64,000 bases of DNA from Sphingobium sp. BYY-5 (GCF_022758885.1 NZ_JALEBH010000002.1:1193501-1257500), one strand, 5' to 3'. Positions 1 to 8,569 are shown, numbered from the stretch's first letter. The notes: generated by a model not told the origin, from the letters alone. Translations and numbers: made by a program.

Positions 1-666
1 GCCGGTTAGGCCCGCCCCTTCGCCCGCCTTGCGCGCGGCGGAGGGATCGACGCCGATCGCGGTCAGATCCCGTTCGATCTCGGCCGCGCTGCGCCCCTTC
101 ATGTCATAGCCCGGACCCAGCGTGACGCCGCTTGCGGCCTTGGGCCAGTGTAGATGGTTGCTGACGCCCTTCTGCGCTTCATGGTTATAGAGGAAATCCA
201 TGCCCTTCTGCGACAGGCCCGACGTGGATGTGGTGTCGCCGGCCGGGGCACTCGCCGCGGCCTGCCGGGTGCGGGTCGCCTGCGTCTGGCCGGTCCTGGG
301 CGCATGGTCCAGCTTCAGCACCTGGCCGACCGACAGCTTGTTGGGATTGGCCAAGCCATTGAGCCGCGCCAGCCCCTCGACGCTGTTGCCGGTCCTGGCG
401 GCGATCGCCCCCAGCGTGTCGCCCTTCTTCACGCTGTAGGTTTGCGCCGCCTGTGGTTTCGGTGCGGTTGCGCGTTCCGCGGACGGCAGGAACTTGTCGA
501 GTATGGAGGGCCGGGCGAGCAACTGGTCTAGGTCGGACACCAGCCCGTCCAGTCCCAGCTTGTCGGCCAGCATATCCAGCCCCTGCTGCGCATCCTTGCC
601 CAGCGACTCCAGCCAGTTCCTGGCCGTAGACCCGAAATCCGTCGCGTTTTCGATGGTGCCGGCCAT
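1..666 (-). CDS. LysM plus lysozyme-like (muramidase) protein, candidate T3SS substrate, 3' end outside window
   Basis: Open frame of 222 codons running off the left edge. Start ATG at 666 is preceded by an AGGAGA ribosome site about 8 bases upstream. There is no Sec signal peptide. Residues 76-120 form a LysM domain (YSVKKGDTLGAIAARTGNSV... then NKLSVGQVLKL), which binds peptidoglycan. From about 155 a phage/pesticin-type muramidase fold begins (FLYNHEAQKG, then GVTLGPGYDMKG); E163 and D188 are the likely catalytic pair by family analogy. It lies just downstream of sctP, and the double-dyad box at 725-762 points into it. It could be an exported wall-clearing enzyme for needle assembly, or an antibacterial effector. 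A separate SLT-type transglycosylase already sits in the apparatus operon (10530-11312), which favours the effector reading. The missing C-terminus prevents a firm family call. Confidence 0.8.
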   Translation of the reverse strand, partial: MAGTIENATDFGSTARNWLESLGKDAQQGLDMLADKLGLDGLVSDLDQLLARPSILDKFLPSAERATAPKPQAAQTYSVKKGDTLGAIAARTGNSVEGLARLNGLANPNKLSVGQVLKLDHAPRTGQTQATRTRQAAASAPAGDTTSTSGLSQKGMDFLYNHEAQKGVSNHLHWPKAASGVTLGPGYDMKGRSAAEIERDLTAIGVDPSAARKAGEGAGLTG

Positions 667-724
667 GCCCGCTCTCCTGATTGCGTCGAGGGCGGCAGGC
701 TAGGTCCGGGCGGCGCCACGCGCG

Positions 725-762
725 CTAAGCGATCCGACTAGAGGGATCAGCGATCCGATTAG
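725..762 (-). promoter_or_regulatory. Double-dyad box A
   Basis: On the minus strand two 17-bp units, CTAATCGGATCGCTGAT and CTAGTCGGATCGCTTAG, are separated by 4 bp (21-bp period). The last TAG is also the sctP stop codon, so the whole box is translated as the sctP C-terminus. It ends 58 bp before the muramidase ATG at 666. Same architecture as boxes B-E at 16249, 17658, 18967 and 22457. Confidence 0.8.
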
Positions 763-1354
763 GCTCGGTTCGCGAGACGGTTGCTTTCAGCCCCCGGGCG
801 CGCAGCCGCGCCTCCAATTCCTTGTGCGCTTCATCCTTGCCATCATTGCCTGCTCCCAGGTCGATCGACACCGACAGGCCGCCTGCCTGCTGGTCGATCA
901 CCACCTGCTCCGCTCGCCAGAGATCGCCGGGCAACGCTATTTGGGTCGCGGCGGACGCCGGCACACCCGCATCGAACCGCGCGACCAACGCCGCGAAGGC
1001 GGCAGCGTCTGCCGCGCTGGCGCCGACCGGTGTGGCAGGGATGGCAACAGGGCCGTTCGTATCCGCCGCCCGCGCCGGACCAGGCGCGGCCTTGTCATCG
1101 TGCGGGCCGGGTTTGTCCTGCGCCTTGCGCGGTTCTTGGTAGAGGGGGAGAGATGGGTCCGGCATCGGCGCGGACGCCTGTTCCCGACGGTCCGCCTGCG
1201 TCTCTTCCTTCGTCACCCGTTGTTCCCGTCGCCCGCCCCTGCGGGTCATCGCATCGCGGAAGCGCTCGACATCCTCCCGATCCGACCGACTGGCGGATAG
1301 GGTAGGCGCGGACATCGCGCGTGGACCGTCCGTCTGGGCCACCGGCGCCGTCAT
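725..1354 (-). CDS. sctP: SctP/HpaP-like T3SS protein (needle-length / substrate-switch candidate)
   Basis: 209 residues. The N-terminal half is charged, proline- and alanine-rich and low in complexity. The C-terminal 80 residues (LVARFDAGVP... LPGDLWRAEQVVIDQQAGGLSVSIDLG) resemble the FliK/HpaP C-terminal domain, which interacts with the export switch protein SctU and governs needle length and substrate specificity. It follows sctO with an ATGA overlap, the usual position of this family. The last 12 codons (PNRIADPSSRIA) coincide exactly with the double-dyad regulatory box, so the end of the protein appears dictated by operator DNA. The family call rests on position and the weak FliK-like pattern; primary sequence of this family is poorly conserved. 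Confidence 0.7.
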   Translation of the reverse strand: MTAPVAQTDGPRAMSAPTLSASRSDREDVERFRDAMTRRGGRREQRVTKEETQADRREQASAPMPDPSLPLYQEPRKAQDKPGPHDDKAAPGPARAADTNGPVAIPATPVGASAADAAAFAALVARFDAGVPASAATQIALPGDLWRAEQVVIDQQAGGLSVSIDLGAGNDGKDEAHKELEARLRARGLKATVSRTEPNRIADPSSRIA

Positions 1355-1803
1355 GCCAGCGCCACCGGACGCGGGCGAACCTCGTCATCGGCGCGTCGGC
1401 TGACCCGCCGCTTCCATTGCCGCACCGCATTTTCCAGTTCCTTGAGGATCGCGTCATGCCGCGCCTGCGCGCGCAGCCATTCGCGCTTCAACCCGTCGAA
1501 CATTGCCCGCGCTTCGGCCAGTGCCGCGCTGGCAGACGCGCGTAATTGCTGCGCAGCATCCGCCCGCTCCTTCGCCGCCCGGCAATGGAGTTGGACCAGC
1601 GGATCGCAGGGCGTCTGCGCCTGCTCCACCATCGCCTTGGCGCAGCGCGACAAGGCCAGAGCATGGGCGGCGGCCGCATTGCCTTGCTGCATTTCTGCGG
1701 CGGAGACATGTTTGCGCGCGCCTACCACCGCCTGCTCGCAACATTCCAGGTCGCGCTTGCGCAGGCGCAGCAGGGTGTTCAGCTGGTCGATCTGCTCCGT
1801 CAT
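1351..1803 (-). CDS. sctO: SctO/FliJ-like T3SS stalk protein
   Basis: 150 residues, almost entirely charged and alanine-rich alpha-helix, predicted as a two-helix coiled coil. It lies directly after the ATPase gene (ATGA overlap with sctN) and before sctP, the canonical place for SctO (YscO/HrpO/FliJ). In the family this protein inserts into the ATPase hexamer like the gamma subunit of F1 and links it to the export gate SctV. Eight helical heptad-like blocks are visible from LNTLLRLRKRDLECCEQAVV to VRQWKRRVSRRADDE. Recognition is by size, composition and gene order rather than a sequence motif. Confidence 0.75.
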   Translation of the reverse strand: MTEQIDQLNTLLRLRKRDLECCEQAVVGARKHVSAAEMQQGNAAAAHALALSRCAKAMVEQAQTPCDPLVQLHCRAAKERADAAQQLRASASAALAEARAMFDGLKREWLRAQARHDAILKELENAVRQWKRRVSRRADDEVRPRPVALA

Positions 1804-3113
1804 GCCTCAAATCCTCTCAATATCGTGCGTGTCATCAGCAGCGGTGCCGCTTCATGGGTCGATTGCCGCAGGAATCCGTTCATCTCGTCGCGCCGGGCGA
1901 TGGCGCGGTCGGCCAGTGCATCCTGGCCGGGCTTATAGTCGCCGACCTGCAACAGCAGTTCGATCTCGTCGAGTTTGGCCAGCATCGCCCGGAAGGAGAG
2001 GGCGGCGCGCCGTTCGCCTTCGCCCACCAACTGCCCCATCAGCCGGCTCTGGCTGACCAGGATATCGATGGCGGGATAATGCCCCCGCGCCGCCAGCTTG
2101 CGCGACAGGATGACATGGCCGTCGAGCAGCGATCGCACCTCCTCGCCGACCGGATCATCCTCCTCATCCTCCAGCAGCACGGTATAGATGCCGGTGATCG
2201 CACCCCGCGCGTCGCAGCCCGCCCGCTCGAACAGCCGAGGCAGTTCCGCGAAAACCGAGGGTGGGAAACCGCGCCGCACCGGGGGTTCGCCCGACGCCAG
2301 CCCGATCTCGCGCAGCGCACGGGCAAAGCGCGTCACCGAATCCATCAGCAGCAGCACATGCCTGCCTTCGGCCCGAAACCCTTCGGCGATGGCGGTTGCG
2401 GCATGGGCGGCGCGCGCGCGTTCCAATGCTGGCCGGTCGGACGTTGAGACGATCACGACCGACCGCGCCAGCCCCTTCGTACCCAGATTATCCTCGATGA
2501 ACTCGCGCACTTCGCGCCCGCGCTCGCCGATCAGCGCGATGACGATGATATCGGCCTGCGCCTGCCGCGCCAGCGTGCCGAGCAGCGTGCTCTTGCCCCC
2601 GCCAGCGGCCGCGAACACGCCGATGCGCTGTCCGCGTCCCAACGGCAACAGTCCGTCCATCGCGCGCACGCCGGTTTCGACCTGGGCGTCGATCCGCTGC
2701 CGCTCCATCGGGTTGGGCGCGGCGGCATATAGCGGCTGGCTGGCCGGTGCCTCGACCGGGGGCAGGCCGTCCAGCGGTTGCAGCCGCGCGTCCAGCACCC
2801 GGCCCAGCAATGCGCCCGACACCGGCACCTTGTCCTCGCCGACGCGCACCATCACCTCGGTCTCGCCCGACAGGCCGCGCAGGTCGCCCATCGGCGACAG
2901 GATCGCCTCATGTTCGGACAGGCCGACCACTTCGGCCAACAGCGAGTGCCGCCCCGTCGGACTGGCCAGCTCGCAAATATCGCCGATCCGCACGGTGACG
3001 CCGCTGACCCGGATCGAGGTGCCGATCGCGCCGCGCACCTTGCCCCGCTGCTCGAAGGCGGGGCCGGCCTCCAGCGTGTCGAACAGCGCGGAAAGGCGCG
3101 TATCAGACCGCAT
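1800..3113 (-). CDS. sctN: T3SS ATPase SctN
   Basis: 437 residues. FliI/YscN-family hexameric ATPase that unfolds substrates and strips chaperones at the cytoplasmic sorting platform. Residues 1-100 form the beta-barrel domain. Walker A is at 168-176 (AAAGGGKST) and the Walker B strand LLLMDS at 254-259, followed by VTRFARALREI. The sequence then gives RGFPPSVFAELPRLFERAG and a helical C-terminus (DEIELLLQVGDY). The frame stays open further upstream, but the start at 3113 matches the family N-terminus and overlaps the sctL stop by 11 bases, which suggests translational coupling. Confidence 0.96.
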   Translation of the reverse strand: MRSDTRLSALFDTLEAGPAFEQRGKVRGAIGTSIRVSGVTVRIGDICELASPTGRHSLLAEVVGLSEHEAILSPMGDLRGLSGETEVMVRVGEDKVPVSGALLGRVLDARLQPLDGLPPVEAPASQPLYAAAPNPMERQRIDAQVETGVRAMDGLLPLGRGQRIGVFAAAGGGKSTLLGTLARQAQADIIVIALIGERGREVREFIEDNLGTKGLARSVVIVSTSDRPALERARAAHAATAIAEGFRAEGRHVLLLMDSVTRFARALREIGLASGEPPVRRGFPPSVFAELPRLFERAGCDARGAITGIYTVLLEDEEDDPVGEEVRSLLDGHVILSRKLAARGHYPAIDILVSQSRLMGQLVGEGERRAALSFRAMLAKLDEIELLLQVGDYKPGQDALADRAIARRDEMNGFLRQSTHEAAPLLMTRTILRGFEA

Positions 3114-3708
3114 CGGCCACCTCCCAACGTGTGGCGAAGGACTGGATCTGCACGCCGACATCGGCGACGATCCGCCCGTCCGGCGCGGTCAGTCGGCACT
3201 GGTCGTCGGCCAGCCCTTCCTGCGCCCGCACGGCAATATCCACCGTTGAAGGCTGATCGGCGAAGGCGCGCTCGACATAAGGCAGCATCGTCGCCGACAC
3301 CTCGATCCGTACTGGCCCGCGCGATCCCAGCGCTTCGACAGCGCGCCGGGCGATGCCGCTCATCCTCTCCCCGGCGGGCAGCACGCCGACCATCTGCCGC
3401 AGCGCCGCCAGGGCCAGCGCGGCGATATCCTCCTCGCGGCGCAGTGCATCGACCTGCGCCTGCTCGCTCACATCCGCGATCGCCGCGGCAAAGGCGGCGC
3501 GGCCTGCTTCCTCGCCCGCCTGCCGTCCTTCCGCCGCCGCCGTGGCGCGCGCCGCCGCCAGCGCGTCACCCTGCCGCTCATGCCAGTCGCGCACCGTGTC
3601 CAGCAACATCGCGGCTTCGTCGATCGGCTGGCGCTCGCTGGCGCGTAGCACCGGCCGATCGCTCGCCAACAGGCTGCGTCCATCGGCATGGATCAGATGG
3701 AAGGCCAT
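3103..3708 (-). CDS. sctL: T3SS stator protein SctL
   Basis: 201 residues, start ATG at 3708 (MAFHLIHADGRSLL). The central region from about 45 to 95 is an alanine/glutamate-rich coiled coil. The C-terminal half (DIAALALAALRQMVGVL... PVRIEVSATMLPYVERAFADQP) fits the FliH/YscL globular domain, which holds the SctN ATPase as a peripheral stalk. It starts inside the end of sctK (16-base overlap) and its stop overlaps the sctN start, giving the conserved K-L-N order. The open frame continues upstream through sctK, but that part is out-of-frame shadow. Confidence 0.9.
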   Translation of the reverse strand: MAFHLIHADGRSLLASDRPVLRASERQPIDEAAMLLDTVRDWHERQGDALAAARATAAAEGRQAGEEAGRAAFAAAIADVSEQAQVDALRREEDIAALALAALRQMVGVLPAGERMSGIARRAVEALGSRGPVRIEVSATMLPYVERAFADQPSTVDIAVRAQEGLADDQCRLTAPDGRIVADVGVQIQSFATRWEVADAV

Positions 3709-4136
3709 GCACCCATCTCCCTCAGCATCCTTTCGGCCTGCGCCATGCGCTGGCGAGCCTCGCTCTCTTGAGCCGCTGCGGCCAGCAGCCGGTTCGCCGC
3801 GCTGGGCAGGGCGTCGACCGCCGGCAATGGATCGCGGCCGCCATCCTCCAACATCCAGATGCGCTCCAGCACAGGCGCGCCGACCAGCAGGGCATAGCCC
3901 CGCAGCGTCGCGCCATCGATCAGGCGGGACAGCGCCGATTGCGCCCCGATCAGCAACGCGACCATGGCGATTTTTTCCTGCGCTTGGGCGTCCAGCACTA
4001 CCCAGCGCGGCATCGCTTGCAACGCGGCAAAGCCGGGTCGCACCCCAGCGCGATACCGCGCACCGCGCGTGCATGGCCAGCCGCTCATCGCCGCCGCCTG
4101 CGCCAGTTCGCGCCGTGCCGCCGATCCGCTCGTCAC
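3693..4136 (-). CDS. sctK: SctK-like T3SS sorting-platform protein
   Basis: 147 residues between sctJ and sctL, overlapping both (4 and 16 bases). SctK (YscK/HrpD/OrgA) is the adaptor between the SctD ring and the SctQ/SctL/SctN platform. The protein is helical, without signal peptide or membrane segment. Recognisable stretches include WVVLDAQAQEKIAMVALLIGAQ and GYALLVGAPVLERIWML. The assignment comes mainly from gene order; the family is among the least conserved of the apparatus. No better candidate for SctK is in the window. Confidence 0.7.
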   Translation of the reverse strand: MTSGSAARRELAQAAAMSGWPCTRGARYRAGVRPGFAALQAMPRWVVLDAQAQEKIAMVALLIGAQSALSRLIDGATLRGYALLVGAPVLERIWMLEDGGRDPLPAVDALPSAANRLLAAAAQESEARQRMAQAERMLREMGAWPSI

Positions 4137-4873
4137 GCTTCCTCGCCCTCCACTCGCGCGGGCAAGGCAACGGGCTTGCGCCGCCGCCAGAAGAGCGCGA
4201 CCAGCCCGCCCGCGCCGACCAGCGCCAGCAGGATGCGGCTCGCCCAGTTGTCGAAGCTCGCGACCAGCGTGGACGGCTCGGTCGGCGGCGCGGCCTGGCT
4301 CGGCACCATCACCACCGACACCTTGTCATAGGTCAGGCCCTCGATGCTGTTGGTGACGAGCGACTTGATCGCCCCGGTCTGGCCGCGCAAGTCGTAGCCG
4401 GGCTGATATTTGACGAAGATCGCGGCCGACGCGGGTTTCACCGTATCGGACAGCGGATCGGCCTCCGGCATCGCCAGATGCACCCGCGCCTGCACCACGC
4501 CGTCAATCTCGCTGACCGTGTGGCTCAATTCCTGGGACAGGCCGTAGATCAGCCGCGCCCGCTCTTCGGTGGGGGAGGAGACCAGCCCCTTCTTCTCGAA
4601 CAGCGACCCCAGATTGGCGAAATCCTCGCGCGGCAGCCCCTTGGCCCGCAGCAACTGGATCGCCTTGGAAAAATCGTCGGGGTTGACCGCGACGCTCCAT
4701 TGGCCGTCCTTATCCGACGCCTTGGCCGCGTCGATATGCGCGTCGCGCAGCGCCGCGATCATATCGTTGGCCTGGCTTTCCTTCAGGTGGCCGTAAATTT
4801 CCTGGCTCCCGCACCCCGCCAGCGCAAGCGCGGCGAGGAGGGGGAGACCGCCTTTGCCGATGATCTTCATCAC
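4133..4873 (-). CDS. sctJ: T3SS inner-membrane ring lipoprotein SctJ
   Basis: 246 residues. A Sec lipoprotein signal ends in the lipobox LAGC (C22). Two periplasmic ring-building modules follow: EIYGHLKESQANDMIAAL and, after a linker, ELSHTVSEIDGVVQARVHLA. A C-terminal membrane helix (WASRILLALVGAGGLVALFW) precedes a basic tail. This is the full-length YscJ/HrcJ/PrgK architecture that forms the inner MS-like ring with SctD. Start may be ATG 4873 or the next ATG at 4870. The gene lies 19 bases after sctI. Confidence 0.95.
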   Translation of the reverse strand: MMKIIGKGGLPLLAALALAGCGSQEIYGHLKESQANDMIAALRDAHIDAAKASDKDGQWSVAVNPDDFSKAIQLLRAKGLPREDFANLGSLFEKKGLVSSPTEERARLIYGLSQELSHTVSEIDGVVQARVHLAMPEADPLSDTVKPASAAIFVKYQPGYDLRGQTGAIKSLVTNSIEGLTYDKVSVVMVPSQAAPPTEPSTLVASFDNWASRILLALVGAGGLVALFWRRRKPVALPARVEGEEA

Positions 4874-4892
4874 CTCTCCTCTCGCTCTTTCG

Positions 4893-5282
4893 TCAGCCCT
4901 GCTGCCGGAACAGCTGTTGCACGCCGTCCGAACTGCGGTTAGCGATGTTGGACGTCAGTTGGCAATGGAACATGAATTCCTGGCACCGCATGGTCAGCTG
5001 CACGATCTCGCCGGGGGTCAGTTCGCCGCCTGTGCCCTCGACCGACCGCGCATAGTCGGCCACGGATTTCGCCTCGCCATTCACCTTGTCCAGCGTGCCC
5101 AGCATGTCGCGGACGGCGGGGGACATATCCTTGCCTCCCATATGCTCGGCCGCTGCGACCTTCAGCGACGCCTGGAAATCGGCCATTGCATCCTGCCCCG
5201 CCTGCTGCGGCATAGCGGGGGTAAGGTCGACCTGGCGCACGGGAGCCGCCGCCTGCGCGACGACGGGATCGACCATGGTCAT
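4893..5282 (-). CDS. sctI: T3SS inner rod / needle adapter SctI
   Basis: 129 residues. The C-terminal 45 residues carry the typical YscI/HrpB pattern (GEIVQLTMRCQEFMFHCQLT, then SNIANRSSDGVQQLFRQQ), in which a conserved amphipathic helix packs inside the rod/needle and ends in LF-x-QQG. The N-terminal part is low in complexity. It overlaps the preceding needle candidate by 4 bases (ATGA), and sctJ follows after 19 bases, giving the F-I-J order known from many injectisomes. There is no signal peptide, as expected for an early T3SS substrate. Confidence 0.88.
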   Translation of the reverse strand: MTMVDPVVAQAAAPVRQVDLTPAMPQQAGQDAMADFQASLKVAAAEHMGGKDMSPAVRDMLGTLDKVNGEAKSVADYARSVEGTGGELTPGEIVQLTMRCQEFMFHCQLTSNIANRSSDGVQQLFRQQG

Positions 5283-5593
5283 TGCTTGCGCGCCATGGTT
5301 TCCAGCGCCTTCGACACGCTGTCGATCGAGCTGTGCGAGCTGTTGGACAGGAAGCTCATTTTCATCGCTTCCGCCGTCAGCATGGTGATCTGCGACGGAT
5401 TGTCGCCGCCCTCATTGGCGATCAGGTCGGACTTCTGCTCGATGCGGGCGGCCTGCTGGTCCAGCGCCTTGCCCCAGGCGGCGGCGAAAGCTTCGAACCA
5501 GTTGCCGGACGCATCGTCCTGCCGCATACGCGCGCCGGTCAGCGGCGTATTGGCGAGGGTGGCCATGTCGGCGCGGGAAATGCTGTCGGTCAT
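5279..5593 (-). CDS. sctF: Needle-subunit candidate (SctF-like)
   Basis: 104 residues from ATG 5593, which has a strong AAAGGAG site; the open frame extends upstream to 5671 but without a ribosome site. Small helical protein without signal peptide. Its C-terminal half (DNPSQITMLTAEAMKMSF, then SSIDSVSKALETMARKQ) fits the needle-protein pattern of a turn with NPS and a long C-terminal helix that packs in the needle lumen. It sits between sctD and sctI, a common place for SctF. The last 70 residues align with the C-terminus of the 209-residue protein at 16388, including GK-LD, D-PS and the terminal ARKQ. Which of the two makes the needle is not decided by sequence. Confidence 0.65.
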   Translation of the reverse strand: MTDSISRADMATLANTPLTGARMRQDDASGNWFEAFAAAWGKALDQQAARIEQKSDLIANEGGDNPSQITMLTAEAMKMSFLSNSSHSSIDSVSKALETMARKQ

Positions 5594-5621
5594 CTCATAC
5601 TCTCCTTTGTGGCAATCCAAG

Positions 5622-6773
5622 TCAGGGGGTGATCTGTTCCAGCCGCCCATCCTTTTCGAAGGTGACGGCATTGGGGGTAACGGACACCAGATGATGTCCG
5701 GTTGGCAGGGTCGATCCGGGGAACCAGTGCGATCCGTCGGCGGTGACGATATGGGCGGGATCGGTGACGATGGTGGCCAGCCCCGCGCCGCTCTGGGTGA
5801 AGAAGGCCTGCAACGGGCTGGCGTCCAGCCTGTCGTCCACCTTGAAGCCCACCTGCCGGACGGCCGGCAGATCCTTTTGCAGGTCCGCCTTCACCACTGC
5901 CTGCCGATCGGCCGGCATATAGCCCGCCCGCACGACCAGCACGCCCGGCTGGGCGGGACTGACCCGTGCGGCGACGCCCTTGCTCTGGAGGATATCGGTC
6001 GCGGCGGCCGCCAGTTGCGGCCCGGTCTGCGCGTCGACAATCACGCCGTCCCCATGTTGCAGCGCCAGCGCGCGCAGCCGGGCGAGTTCCTGTTCGTCGC
6101 GCACCACCCCGCCCACGGTCAGGCTCCCATCGGCCGCTTCGCCGACGCTGACACCGGTGAAGCCCGCCTGTCGAACCTCGCGCTGCAAGGCGGCTGCGTC
6201 GCCGCGCCCCGCCACCAGCGTGCCGAGCGGTTGCGCCGCCGCCATGCCCAGCAGCGCGATGCATGTCGCCCCGGCCGCCAGCCGCGCTGTCTTCCGGTCG
6301 ATCCGGCCCAGCCGCGCGCGGCCCATGTCCAGCAGCCGGTCGAACAGGCGCGGCGCCTGCAATGGCCCCACCGCCACGCCGCAGGGCGTATCGGCGATCT
6401 TGCTCGCATCCTCCCAACGTGGCGACACCGGCGCGCCATGGGCGACCAGATATTCGCCCAGGCGAAAGGGCAGATAGGCCGGCAACACCGCCTGCTCGCC
6501 CGCTTCCAGCGTTCGCCCCAGCAGTTCGACCCGTCCCTGCAACACGCGCAGTTGCGCGGTGTCCGGGTTGATCTGCAATTCGATCGAACAATCGCGCGTG
6601 CCCGCGCCGCGCAGCACCACGTCATTGGCCAGGCCATGGCCGATGCTGATCCGGTCGCGCCCGTCGAGGGGATAGGCCTTGCCCGACAGGCGGCCCGACA
6701 GCAGCTTCAAGACCCGTCGGCTGATCGTCGTGCCGCGCGGGCTGGCGATATGTCCCATAGTGGCGGTGGTCAT
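5622..6773 (-). CDS. sctD: T3SS inner-membrane ring protein SctD
   Basis: 383 residues. The N-terminal 110 residues look like the cytoplasmic FHA-like domain (KLLSGRLSGKAYPLDGRDRI, then SIGHGLANDVVL). One membrane helix spans roughly 163-182. The periplasmic part has repeated BON-like ring modules (GFTGVSVGEAADGSLTVGGVV; then QSKGVAARVSPAQPGVLVVR). This is the YscD/PrgH layout of the outer ring of the inner-membrane complex, with the FHA domain contacting SctK. It overlaps the sctC stop by ATGA. The length is typical. Confidence 0.88.
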   Translation of the reverse strand: MTTATMGHIASPRGTTISRRVLKLLSGRLSGKAYPLDGRDRISIGHGLANDVVLRGAGTRDCSIELQINPDTAQLRVLQGRVELLGRTLEAGEQAVLPAYLPFRLGEYLVAHGAPVSPRWEDASKIADTPCGVAVGPLQAPRLFDRLLDMGRARLGRIDRKTARLAAGATCIALLGMAAAQPLGTLVAGRGDAAALQREVRQAGFTGVSVGEAADGSLTVGGVVRDEQELARLRALALQHGDGVIVDAQTGPQLAAAATDILQSKGVAARVSPAQPGVLVVRAGYMPADRQAVVKADLQKDLPAVRQVGFKVDDRLDASPLQAFFTQSGAGLATIVTDPAHIVTADGSHWFPGSTLPTGHHLVSVTPNAVTFEKDGRLEQITP

Positions 6774-8569
6774 TGCAGGCTCTCCATCGGCAGGCGCGGC
6801 GCCGTTGGCGCCACGCCCAGCGTCGTGGGGGCGGGGCGCGTCACGGCCGGTGAATCGAGCCGGGTGATGCGCGGTGAGATCAGGAACAGACGTTCGGTAT
6901 GCTGGCGCCGCTTGGACCGGGTCTTGAACAGTTCGCCGACCACCGGGATCTGCCCCAGCACCGGGATGCTGCTTTCCGAATCCATGTCCGAATTGACGGT
7001 CAGGCCGCCCAGCAACAGGCTTTCCCCTTCCGCGATCAGCGCCTGGGTATTGACGCTGGCGCGCTCCACCACCGGGATGCGATCGACTGTGCCGTCCAGC
7101 AGTGCGCCGTCCTCGACATGCACCACCATGCGGATGCGTGGCTGGCCGTTGTCGGTCAGGACATGGGGATTGACGCGCAGCACCGTGCCCGCCGTCACGT
7201 TGAACAGGTCGACCTGCCGGTCGCCTGCTACCCGGACATAGAAGGTGCGGGTGCGGTCGAACACCGCCTCGACATTGGAAAGGGTGACGAGCTGCGGTCG
7301 CGACACGATCTTGGCCGCGCCCTTTTCCTCCAGCGCGTTGATGCGGGCGATGAACTCGTTGTTCGCGCCGATGATGCCGGACAGTGACAGGCCGCGATTG
7401 GCCGCGCCGTTGTTCAGCGTATCGGTCAGCGGATTGCCGGTTCGTCGCACGATGTCGCCGCCGAACAGCGCGCCCCAGTCGCCGCTCTGAAAACGCCAGT
7501 TGATCCCCAGTTCGCGCAGCCGGTCGACATTGATGTCGACGATCGTCGCTTCCAGCTCGACGATCTGCGGCGCGATGTCCAGCGACCGGACCAGCCCTTC
7601 ATAGGCGGGCATATTTTCCGGCCGGTCCCGCACGATGACCGCATTGAGCGACGGGTCGACGGTGATGCGCGGCCCGGCCTGCGGCAAGGGCTGAGGTTGC
7701 GCGCTGGCCCGGACACCGCCCGGCAGGCCCAGATAATCTTCCTCGTCATTGTCATAGGGGGTGGATCGCGATGCGTCGGGGGCGACGCTGTCCAGCCCCC
7801 GGCCCATCAGGCGCGGCGCTGACTGGCGTATCTTCTGATCGCCATAGGTCGCCCCGACCGCGCCGATCGGCTGGCCGTCGCCCATGATGCGCGACACGGT
7901 GGTGGCGACGCCCGGCACCCGTACCTCGCGGTCGCCGCTGTTCAGCGTGGTGTCGTCGGCGCGGGCATAGCGCAGGTAGAAGACGCGCAGTTCATAAGGT
8001 TCGATGCCGCTCGGCGTCAGCGGTTGCGCATGTCCGGGGGCGATGGCGGCGACCGACGGCTGCTCGCGCACCGCCGTGCGGGGCAGGGCGGTGGCGATCT
8101 GCTGCACCTGGTCCAGGAAGCGCGGCACGCCGGTCGCCAGCACCGCTTCGGCCGACGTGATGCGCACCCGGTTGTTGGCGTCGCTCAACTGCCCGCGCGC
8201 CACCGCGCCCGACAGGTCGGCGGCCCGGCCCGGCGCGACCGCCATGGTCCGGCTCTGCACGTCATTGGCGTTGTAGATGGTGACGACCGATCCGTCATAA
8301 TAAGCGATCAGGTTGAAGGCGCTCGCCACCTGCCGCCAAATATCGGCCGGAGGGCCGGAAAAGCGGCCGTTGATCTTGCCATTCACCGATCCGTTGACCG
8401 CGACGCGCAGGCCCGATGCGGCGAAGAATTGATTGAGGAAATCCACCGCCGGCTGGTCGCGCGCGCTGATATGGATATTCTTGTCGCTAAAGGGCGGTGG
8501 GGCGGCATGGAGCGCGGGGGCGGCGCAGGCGATCGCCAGCCCGCAGCCCAGATGCAGCAGCCTCTTCAT
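6770..8569 (-). CDS. sctC: T3SS outer-membrane secretin SctC
   Basis: 599 residues with a Sec signal peptide (cleavage near ALHAAPPPF). N-terminal N0/N1 modules (NIHISARDQPAVDFLNQFFA) are followed by N3 (RVFYLRYARADDT). The C-terminal secretin barrel is clear: KIVSRPQLVTLSNVEAVF, VNTQALIAEGESLLLGGL, SSIPVLGQIPVVGELFKT and ERLFLISPRI. Presence of a secretin, with SctD and SctJ, shows this is an injectisome and not a flagellum. Overlaps sctV and sctD by 4 bases on either side. No separate pilotin gene is recognised in the operon. Confidence 0.96.
   Translation of the reverse strand: MKRLLHLGCGLAIACAAPALHAAPPPFSDKNIHISARDQPAVDFLNQFFAASGLRVAVNGSVNGKINGRFSGPPADIWRQVASAFNLIAYYDGSVVTIYNANDVQSRTMAVAPGRAADLSGAVARGQLSDANNRVRITSAEAVLATGVPRFLDQVQQIATALPRTAVREQPSVAAIAPGHAQPLTPSGIEPYELRVFYLRYARADDTTLNSGDREVRVPGVATTVSRIMGDGQPIGAVGATYGDQKIRQSAPRLMGRGLDSVAPDASRSTPYDNDEEDYLGLPGGVRASAQPQPLPQAGPRITVDPSLNAVIVRDRPENMPAYEGLVRSLDIAPQIVELEATIVDINVDRLRELGINWRFQSGDWGALFGGDIVRRTGNPLTDTLNNGAANRGLSLSGIIGANNEFIARINALEEKGAAKIVSRPQLVTLSNVEAVFDRTRTFYVRVAGDRQVDLFNVTAGTVLRVNPHVLTDNGQPRIRMVVHVEDGALLDGTVDRIPVVERASVNTQALIAEGESLLLGGLTVNSDMDSESSIPVLGQIPVVGELFKTRSKRRQHTERLFLISPRITRLDSPAVTRPAPTTLGVAPTAPRLPMESLQ

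Noticed and set aside
4854..7241. 795-codon plus-strand open frame over sctJ-sctC
   Set aside because: Antisense shadow of well-supported sct genes; arginine/histidine-rich composition without domains.
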